Positions 58,216 to 64,000 of a stretch of DNA of 64,000 nucleotides are shown here, one piece after another (position 1 is the first letter of the stretch; each line of letters starts with the position of its first letter). The stretch comes from Candidatus Roseilinea sp. (GTDB taxonomy: Bacteria > Chloroflexota > Anaerolineae > J036 > Brachytrichaceae): positions 1,028,393 through 1,092,392 of the forward strand of contig BPHV01000001.1 in assembly GCA_026003755.1 (NCBI GenBank). The letters run 5' to 3'. Under the pieces are notes generated by a model. It searched no databases. It had not been told where the DNA came from and saw nothing but the letters and a program-made list of their open reading frames with translations. The position numbers and the translations under genes are program-made.

Positions 58216-58923
58216 ATGAACGAGACATCGCATCACATCCTCGTCGTCGAGGATGACCGCGCGATCTCGCGCAGCCTGGAATTTGCCCTGAAGCAGGAAG
58301 GTTTCGCCGTCACCGTGGTCGAGACCGGCGAGGCAGCGCTGGAGGCCGTGCGCAAGCAAATTATTCATCTGATCTTGTTGGACGCGCGGTTGCCGGGCAT
58401 GAGCGGCTTCGACGTGTGTCGGCAACTGCGCGCCGAGGGCAAACGCCAACCGATCCTGATGGTCACCGCGCGCGACGAGGAAGTAGACAAGGTCCTCGGC
58501 CTGGAATTGGGCGCCGACGACTACATCGTCAAGCCGTTCAGCCTGCGTGAGCTGATCTCGCGCATGCGCGCCGCCCTGCGCCGCACGTACGGCGAGCTGG
58601 CCGTCAACGACGTGGGCGCTTCGGAAATCATCTTCGGCAACATCAAAGTAGACTTGGCGCGTCTGGTCGTCGAACGAGACAACCAGACCATCCCCCTGAC
58701 GCCGACCGAATTCAAGCTGCTGCGCTATCTCATCACCCACCCGCGCCGGCCATTCAGCCGCAGCGCACTGATCGAAGCGGTGTGGGGTTACAGCGGCGGC
58801 ATCGGCGACGACCGCACCGTGGACGTGCACATCCGCCACTTGCGCGAGAAGCTCGAGGACGACCCCGCCCAGCCGCGCTGGCTGGTGACGATGCGCGGCG
58901 TCGGCTACAAGTTCGAGCCGTAA
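58216..58923 (+). CDS. OmpR/PhoB-family response regulator
   Basis: The 235-residue regulator has a receiver domain (HILVVEDDRAISRSLEFALK; phospho-acceptor Asp in LILLDARLPGMSGFDV; KPFSLREL) and a winged-helix DNA-binding domain (LTPTEFKLLRYLITHPRRPF, RTVDVHIRHLREKLEDD, GVGYKFEP). The histidine kinase two genes downstream is the likely partner. TATCAT at 58200-58205, ten bases before the ATG, suggests a leaderless transcript. Confidence 0.93.
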   Translation: MNETSHHILVVEDDRAISRSLEFALKQEGFAVTVVETGEAALEAVRKQIIHLILLDARLPGMSGFDVCRQLRAEGKRQPILMVTARDEEVDKVLGLELGADDYIVKPFSLRELISRMRAALRRTYGELAVNDVGASEIIFGNIKVDLARLVVERDNQTIPLTPTEFKLLRYLITHPRRPFSRSALIEAVWGYSGGIGDDRTVDVHIRHLREKLEDDPAQPRWLVTMRGVGYKFEP

Positions 58924-59046
58924 ATCGCCGCCGGCCGTCCGGCGCGCGTTACCAAACCTTAACCGAATGCACCGACGCGCCGCAAACTTTCCTCCCTAGA
59001 ATCTCATCCGAAGATCAATACAAACGCGAAACAGGAGATGAGCGAT

Positions 59047-60294
59047 ATGACGAAACACACGTTGCGAGTGGTGAGCTTGATCGCTGCTCTGGTCATCGCC
59101 CTGGTGGGCGCAGCGACGACATCGAACATCGCCGCAGCTCAAGCGCCGGCCGCGGCTGCGATGCAAGCGGAGGATGAGAAAGGGGTGCTCATCGTCGCCG
59201 TGCAACGCGGCGGCCCAGCCGCGAAAGCCGGCATGCGCCGCGGCGACATCATCCTCAAGGTCAACGACGTTGAAGTCAATGACGCACAGGCGCTGCGCGA
59301 CGCGCTGGCCGGCCACAAGCCAGGCGACACAGTGCAAATCCGCGTCGCCCGCGGCGACCGCGAGTTGACCGTTCAGGTTAAGCTTGGCGAGGCGGACGGC
59401 CGCCCCATCCTGGGCGTGACGCCGCTCCAAGATCCTTTGCCATGGGCCGAAGCCATGCCGGCCCCGCCCGACCAAGCGCCTAGACCGCTGCCGTTCGACC
59501 CGGAGGCGTGGCGCAAGCGCCTGGAGGGATGGCTATCACGCTTCTCATCCGAGGTGCGCGTCACCGAGGTGATCACCAACAGCCCGGCAGCCAAAGCCGG
59601 CCTGCGACCCGGCGACATCATCATCGCCGTAAACGAGAACCGGCTGGACGCACAGAACCCGCTGGCCGACGTCATCGCCCGTTTCAAGCCCGGCGACACC
59701 GTGACGCTCACCCTTCGGCGCGACGACGCCGAAAAGTCGTTGAAGGTGACGTTGGGCGAAAACCCACAAAAGAAAGGGGCGGCCTTCCTCGGCATCCGCT
59801 ACGCGCCGGCCTTCGACGCCATCGGACGCTTCCCACCCGTCCTGCCGCGCGACCGCGCGCCGGCGACCGAAACTTGGGCCGCTGTGACGATCAACGAGGT
59901 CGTGGTCGGCGGCCCGGCGGACAAGGCCGGCCTGAAGCGGGGCGACCTGATTCTCGCGGCCAACGACAAGCCGATCAAGTCACCGCAAGACCTGGTTGAA
60001 CTGGTGCGCAACAGCAAACCCGGCGACCGCATCACGCTGAGCGTACAGCGCCAGGAGGAAGATAAGCCGGTCGAGATCACCGTAACGCTGGGCGAGAACC
60101 CGGACAAGGCCGGCGCCGCCTACATGGGTGTGTCGCTTGGGCAATTCCTCCGCGTTGAGCGCCTGTTGCCCGACGGCGACTCGAAAGGCTTCGAGATCAT
60201 CCCCGGCTTCCGCTTGCCATTCAACTTCGATGATCTGCCGCTGCCGCCGTTGCTGCCGCCGCAAGTCCCGGATGCGACCGGGCGCAACGCGTAG
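59047..60294 (+). CDS. Exported protein with three PDZ domains and no protease domain
   Basis: A signal peptide (VVSLIAALVIALVGAATTS...AAAQA) is followed by three PDZ domains, each with a GxxAAKAGMRRGDIIL-type loop: GPAAKAGMRRGDIILKVNDV, SPAAKAGLRPGDIIIAVNEN and GPADKAGLKRGDLILAANDK. No HtrA-type catalytic triad or S41 domain is visible. It may bind unfolded or C-terminal peptides outside the membrane and modulate the neighbouring kinase or a protease. I start at 59047 because AGGAG lies nine bases upstream; an ATG at 59038 is too close to it. Confidence 0.85.
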   Translation: MTKHTLRVVSLIAALVIALVGAATTSNIAAAQAPAAAAMQAEDEKGVLIVAVQRGGPAAKAGMRRGDIILKVNDVEVNDAQALRDALAGHKPGDTVQIRVARGDRELTVQVKLGEADGRPILGVTPLQDPLPWAEAMPAPPDQAPRPLPFDPEAWRKRLEGWLSRFSSEVRVTEVITNSPAAKAGLRPGDIIIAVNENRLDAQNPLADVIARFKPGDTVTLTLRRDDAEKSLKVTLGENPQKKGAAFLGIRYAPAFDAIGRFPPVLPRDRAPATETWAAVTINEVVVGGPADKAGLKRGDLILAANDKPIKSPQDLVELVRNSKPGDRITLSVQRQEEDKPVEITVTLGENPDKAGAAYMGVSLGQFLRVERLLPDGDSKGFEIIPGFRLPFNFDDLPLPPLLPPQVPDATGRNA

Positions 60295-60310
60295 CCCGGT
60301 CGCCGCGATT

Positions 60311-60343
60311 CCACGGGCCGCGGCAACCGACGGCGGCCCGTGG
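60311..60343 (+). other. Hairpin between the PDZ gene and the kinase gene
   Basis: An 11-bp stem CCACGGGCCGC/GCGGCCCGTGG with an 11-base loop and no T-run. It may slow or stabilise the transcript between the two genes. Confidence 0.45.
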
Positions 60344-60382
60344 CGCCTGTTGAAATTCGCATAACCGCAGAGGGATGACCGG

Positions 60383-62017
60383 ATGCGGGCGCTTTCGATT
60401 CGTTGGCGGTTAGTGTTGAGCTACGCGCTGCTGGCCGTGCTCACGGCGAGCGTAGTAGGGGCGCTGGCGCTCGAGCTGATCCGCAGCAACCTGGCGCAGC
60501 GCGAGACCGAGCTGCTGACGATGAACGCGCAAGCCATCGCGCGCCAGGCAGCGCGTTCGATTCAGCCCGTTTCCGACCGCTATCGCTTGCAACAACTGGC
60601 CGACATGGCGGCCTTCCTCGGCAATGTGCAGGTGCGCATCCTGGACGCCGACGGCAACCTGCTGGTGGATTCCGGCCCACGCGGCGCCGCGGATCGCCTG
60701 ATGTGGATTGCCCCACCCAATCGCCCTGACTTCGTCGGCGCCGACAGGCCATCGCCCTGGATCATCGCCGGCTTGTTCTCGCGCCGGATGACCTATCCCG
60801 AATTTGAGGCGCGCCTGCTCGAGGCGCTGGGCATGAACGAAGCGTCGCTGAACGCGCAGATCATGGTCGTCGAGCGCTTACCCGGCCCCTACGGCGATCA
60901 GTTCGTCTTCTCCGAGCTGCGCAAGCAGGCCGACTCGCCGCCGACGCAACCGGCAGCCCCGGCGCTCGCCAACGCGACGCGCGCACAGGTGCGTGTGCCG
61001 GTCGAGCTGGGCAACGCAATCATCGGCTATGTCGAGCTGAGCAGCGCCTCAGCGCTCAACGCGGCCACGCTACAAACAGCGCAGCGCGCTTTCATGCTTG
61101 CCGCGTTGGGTGCGACGCTGCTGGCCGTGCTGGCTGGCCTGTGGGTCAGTCGCAGCTTGTCGGCGCCCCTGCTGGACCTGACTGCAGCCGCCACGCGCAT
61201 GGCGCAAGGCGACTTATCGGCCCGCGCGCCGCTGCGCGCCAAGGGCCGGCCGCGCGATGAGATCGAGCAACTGGCCGGCCGCTTCAACGACATGGCGGCC
61301 AAACTGGAATCCAGCTTCCAGGCGCTCTCGGCAGAACGCGACGCCCTGCGTCGCTTCATCGCCGATGCGTCACACGAGCTGCGCACGCCGATCACCGCGC
61401 TGAAGATGGCTAACGAGCTGCTACAAGGCCCGGCCGGCGACGATCCGAACATTCGCGCAGAGTTCCTGACGCAAAACGCGACGCAGCTCGCCCGACTGGA
61501 GTGGATCACGCGCAACCTGCTCGATCTATCTCGCCTGGACGCCGGCATTGCCCAACTTGAGCTTGCCGAGCATGACGCTGCGGAGTTACTCGCGTCGGCT
61601 GCTCAGCCGTTCGCGCAGGCGGCTGAACAGAAAGGGATCCGCCTGGTCGTGCATCCCCCTCCCACGCCGCTCGTCGTCCGCTGCGACCGCGCGCGCATCG
61701 AGATCGCCTTGTCGAACTTGATCGAGAACGCGCTCAAGTTCACGCCGGCCGGCGGGCGCGTGGAGGTAGGCGCGGAGGTCGCGGGCGACCACGCCCGCTT
61801 GCTGGTGCGCGACACCGGCATCGGCGTCGCGCCCGAGGACCGGCCGCATGTCTTCGAGCGCTTCTATCGAGGCAAGAATCACCGCGCCGAGGGCAGCGGC
61901 CTCGGCCTGGCCATCGTCAAGAGCGTCGCCCAGGCGCACGGCGGCGCGGCGTTCGTCGAGAGCGCCCCTGGCGCGGGCAGCGCATTCGGCATCGCGCTGC
62001 CGATGACTGTTGAGTAG
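60383..62017 (+). CDS. Membrane sensor histidine kinase
   Basis: The 544-residue kinase has an N-terminal helix (residues 8-29), a periplasmic sensor region of about 190 residues, a second helix (FMLAALGATLLAVLAGLWVS), a HAMP domain, the HisKA site FIADASHELRTPITALKMAN (His of SHELRTP), and the ATPase boxes (LSNLIENALKFTPAGGRVEV, DTGIGVAPEDRPHVFERFYR, GSGLGLAIVKSVAQAHGG). With the response regulator it forms a two-component system around the PDZ protein. Confidence 0.93.
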   Translation: MRALSIRWRLVLSYALLAVLTASVVGALALELIRSNLAQRETELLTMNAQAIARQAARSIQPVSDRYRLQQLADMAAFLGNVQVRILDADGNLLVDSGPRGAADRLMWIAPPNRPDFVGADRPSPWIIAGLFSRRMTYPEFEARLLEALGMNEASLNAQIMVVERLPGPYGDQFVFSELRKQADSPPTQPAAPALANATRAQVRVPVELGNAIIGYVELSSASALNAATLQTAQRAFMLAALGATLLAVLAGLWVSRSLSAPLLDLTAAATRMAQGDLSARAPLRAKGRPRDEIEQLAGRFNDMAAKLESSFQALSAERDALRRFIADASHELRTPITALKMANELLQGPAGDDPNIRAEFLTQNATQLARLEWITRNLLDLSRLDAGIAQLELAEHDAAELLASAAQPFAQAAEQKGIRLVVHPPPTPLVVRCDRARIEIALSNLIENALKFTPAGGRVEVGAEVAGDHARLLVRDTGIGVAPEDRPHVFERFYRGKNHRAEGSGLGLAIVKSVAQAHGGAAFVESAPGAGSAFGIALPMTVE

Positions 62018-62021
62018 TCTC

Positions 62022-62357
62022 CTACGGACCCCTGGAGTCTCGCAGGGCGAGTCGAATTGGGCCTCTGGCCGAACGGCCATCCACTCTCCTGCCGCGCTGT
62101 AGGACGACAATCTGACCGGCATCGGCCAGATCGAGCGCAGCCTGGCGCACAGCCGGCATGTGTCTGCGCCAATCATCCGGCGCATAGGCGCGCGCCGCCT
62201 CGGAGGGGCAGATCGTCTTACCTGGCCCGCGCGCCCGAAGCAGCCGCAGGATGATGGCGGTTAGCTCCACGTGGGGGAAGGCCGTGTCCTCGCCCGCCAT
62301 TGCTGGCCTCTGCTCAATAGGGTGATCTTGTGCCCGCGTGCGGGCCGGCTTAGCCAT
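62022..62357 (-). CDS. DUF3253 protein
   Basis: The 111-residue protein carries LRLLRARGPGKTICPSEAAR, DDWRRHMPAVRQAALDLADA and GQIVVLQRGRRVDGRSARGP, the DUF3253 pattern, which looks like a small winged-helix fold. Function unknown. The ATG at 62357 overlaps the end of the oxidoreductase gene by eight bases, so the two are coupled. Confidence 0.8.
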   Translation of the reverse strand: MAKPARTRAQDHPIEQRPAMAGEDTAFPHVELTAIILRLLRARGPGKTICPSEAARAYAPDDWRRHMPAVRQAALDLADAGQIVVLQRGRRVDGRSARGPIRLALRDSRGP

Positions 62358-63402
62358 CACTGAACCCACTGGTGAAAATAGCGATCCACCGGCCGAGATC
62401 CGGCTCGGTCAACACGACGACCTCGCACACCCACTTCACCCACATGAAACCGCGCCGGCCGGGCGCCACCAGCCGCAGCGGGGCGCCATGCCAATGATCG
62501 AGCGGCGCGTCTTCGTAGTGCGTGGCCAGCAGCGCCTCGCGCGCCTCGGCCAGGGGCAGACTCCAGCGATAGCCGGTGACCGACACAAAACTGACGAAGC
62601 GCGCTTCGGCGCGCGCGCCGGCGCGATCGAGCAAGTCCCCCACGCGCACGCCGCGCCAATCTTGTGTGCTGTGCCAGCCGCCGGTGCAGTCCAGCGTCGC
62701 GCGCAGGGTCGCCGCCCGGTAATCCTGGCGCAGGTCGCTCAGCCGCAGGGCGAGCGAGTGTTCCACTGCGCCGTGCACCCGCAAGCGCCACATTGCCGTA
62801 TCCACCGGCGTCGGGCGGTCAAACATCCAATTCGTGACCGGCATGGCCGGGCCGGTGTCGTCGCCCGCGCTGCGCGAGCCAGAGAAGCGACGCTGCGCGC
62901 CGGGCAGTTCGAGCGCGTCATTGATGGCGCGCTGCACCGGAAGCGCCAGCGCACCCAGGCCGAGCATGCCCAGCCAGCGCAGCGCGTCGCGTCGGTTCGG
63001 CAAGTCGCGCCGCGTCGGCCGCCGGAAGCGCAAGATGACGTGACTGCCAAGCAACACCATCAGCGCGATGCCCAGGACAATGTGCAGGTGCATGCCGTTC
63101 GGATAGCCGACCGGCGCTTGCGCATGGGTCCAGAGGATGCCGGTGACGGCCGAGCCGATGGCAGCCATCGCGGTCAAGATGGAGAGCGGCGTCTTCCAGT
63201 CCCAGGCGCTGGCGTGCGTCACGCGCGGCCGCACGCGGCGGAACTTCCACGCCAGTGGGACGAGGATCGCAAGCCCGGCGGCAGCGTGGACGGCGATGAC
63301 CGGCGCCGCCTGCGCGTCGAGCAACACCCACGCGCCGAAGCCGCTGCCGGCGGCAAACGCCGCCAGGGCGAACAAAGTCCAATCCACCAGGCGTGGGCGC
63401 AC
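62350..63402 (-). CDS. YedY-like molybdopterin oxidoreductase with N-terminal membrane domain
   Basis: Four membrane helices (residues about 8-30, 34-53, 70-90, 105-125) with histidines (IAVHAAAGL, MHLHIVLG, GSHVIL) resemble a cytochrome b-type anchor. A sulfite-oxidase-fold domain follows, with the molybdenum-ligand cysteine in ATLDCTGGWHSTQDWRGV, then FVSVTGYRWSLPL, WHGAPLRLVAPGRRGFMWVK and WVCEVVV. It probably reduces sulfoxides or similar using quinol. The start is GTG at 63402. It combines in one protein what is split as YedZ and YedY elsewhere. Confidence 0.85.
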   Translation of the reverse strand: MRPRLVDWTLFALAAFAAGSGFGAWVLLDAQAAPVIAVHAAAGLAILVPLAWKFRRVRPRVTHASAWDWKTPLSILTAMAAIGSAVTGILWTHAQAPVGYPNGMHLHIVLGIALMVLLGSHVILRFRRPTRRDLPNRRDALRWLGMLGLGALALPVQRAINDALELPGAQRRFSGSRSAGDDTGPAMPVTNWMFDRPTPVDTAMWRLRVHGAVEHSLALRLSDLRQDYRAATLRATLDCTGGWHSTQDWRGVRVGDLLDRAGARAEARFVSFVSVTGYRWSLPLAEAREALLATHYEDAPLDHWHGAPLRLVAPGRRGFMWVKWVCEVVVLTEPDLGRWIAIFTSGFSDG

Positions 63403-63475
63403 AACGCTATGCTAGCGAGCCAGGCTGAGAAGGAACTGAAACAGCGGACATCGCGCGCCGCTCGGCGCTCTGACG

Positions 63476-63481
63476 TAGAAT
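63476..63481 (+). promoter_or_regulatory. -10 box of the lipoprotein gene (leaderless)
   Basis: TAGAAT ends seven bases before the ATG, which places transcription start on the start codon. Confidence 0.5.
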
Positions 63482-63488
63482 CTGCGCC

Positions 63489-63974
63489 ATGTTCACCTGT
63501 TGGGGCCGGCGCGGGCTAGCCGCGCTCTGCCTGATTGCATGGCTTGCCGGCTGCGCAGTAGCGCCGCCCCCGCGACCCGCTCGTCCCCCCGCTGCACCGC
63601 TGCCGGCTGCCACCCGAGCGTCTGCCGAGTCCGAAATCGAGATCGCCTTCCAGATCAGCGGCGGCATCGGCGGCATCGAACGATCGTGGGTCATCCGCGG
63701 CGACGGCAGCGTGACGGATCACAACGGCAGGGCGTATGCCCTGCCGCCGGCGCAGGTGGCGCAGTTGCTGGCCGAGCTTACGGCCACCGGCTTCTTCGAC
63801 CTGGACGAAACCTACGAGGACATCGCATGCGCGGACTGCTTCGCTTATTCGATCGCGGTCAACGACGGCCAACGTGCGAAGCGCGTCAGGATGCTGAACG
63901 GCGGTCAACTGCCGGAGCAGGCGCAGCGCGTCGTCGGCGTGCTGCGCGAGTTTGTCTCGGCGCTCGAACCATGA
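63489..63974 (+). CDS. Small lipoprotein of unknown function
   Basis: The 161-residue protein has a lipoprotein signal (LAALCLIAWLAGC, lipobox LAGC), a Pro/Ala linker and a globular part with IEIAFQISGGIGGIERSWVI, FFDLDETYEDIACADCFAYS and VRMLNGGQLPEQAQRVVGVL. The SGGIGG-type strand recalls small protease-inhibitor-like domains (emfourin), but that is a weak resemblance. Two cysteines (IACADC) may form a disulfide. Confidence 0.7.
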   Translation: MFTCWGRRGLAALCLIAWLAGCAVAPPPRPARPPAAPLPAATRASAESEIEIAFQISGGIGGIERSWVIRGDGSVTDHNGRAYALPPAQVAQLLAELTATGFFDLDETYEDIACADCFAYSIAVNDGQRAKRVRMLNGGQLPEQAQRVVGVLREFVSALEP

Positions 63975-64000
63975 ATCCGGTCAATATTGCACAACCGCAA

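Overview
The window is a high-GC bacterial chromosome segment, most probably from a Chloroflexota (Anaerolineae-like) genome. This is inferred from the mix of genes: an Opp-type peptide transporter with a very long lipoprotein binding protein, a Thr/Pro-rich fasciclin lipoprotein, an FN3 protein ending in a FIPIVRR-type tail, a DnaQ-DinG fusion, a CrtA-like oxygenase, and -10 boxes lying almost on start codons. No rRNA is present, so the assignment rests on gene style only.

Layout. (1) 1-2.4 kb: tRNA-Asn, folD, then a graveyard with a collapsed M20 amidohydrolase remnant, an FN3 C-terminal fragment with its terminator, and a truncated copy of the 3' end of the intact M20 gene at 14.9-16.1 kb. 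(2) 2.4-14.85 kb: a 12.5 kb accessory island bracketed by the two M20 3' ends. It opens with what looks like an integron-type gene cassette carrying an AAC(2')-like acetyltransferase. A type I restriction-modification operon follows: hsdM, an AlbA/Schlafen-type regulator, fic, mntA-hepT, hsdS, a DUF3800 gene, a REP-associated transposase, hsdR and a small ORF. Most genes overlap by 4 or 11 bases. After each accessory insertion the tail of hsdM or hsdS reappears as a small relic ORF. (3) 14.9-25.1 kb: M20 peptidase, GH13 glucosidase, a small membrane protein and the oppA-B-C-D-F operon, all on the minus strand. (4) 25.4-33.1 kb: plus-strand housekeeping genes rfbB, rnz, a histidine phosphatase, dinG, glgC and mce. 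(5) 33.1-43 kb: minus-strand sufCBD, a WecA/MraY-type transferase, an auxin-efflux carrier, clpC and a four-S1-domain protein. Small frameshifts cluster at 34.5-39.2 kb and look more like sequence error than decay. (6) 43-47.8 kb: stubs of purC and purF around tsaC, a lipoprotein with three near-identical 441-bp FAS1 repeats, tRNA-Gly and a PHP phosphoesterase. (7) 47.9-54.5 kb: gltB with a structured attenuator-like leader, and a complete ISKra4-family element inserted just upstream of its promoter. (8) 54.9-64 kb: CrtA-like oxygenase, tRNA-Ser, groES-groEL under a CIRCE element, a response regulator / triple-PDZ protein / histidine kinase set, a DUF3253 gene overlapping a haem-anchored YedY-like oxidoreductase, and a lipoprotein.

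The most unusual part is the island. It combines a candidate gene cassette, two nucleotidylylating modules (Fic and MntA) wired into one RM operon, recurrent 'tail echoes' of hsdM and hsdS, and a REP palindrome sitting in frame in the hsdS specificity linker next to its presumed transposase. hsdR and the AlbA-type gene are broken in this sequence, so the system may be a modification-only remnant unless the breaks are sequencing errors.
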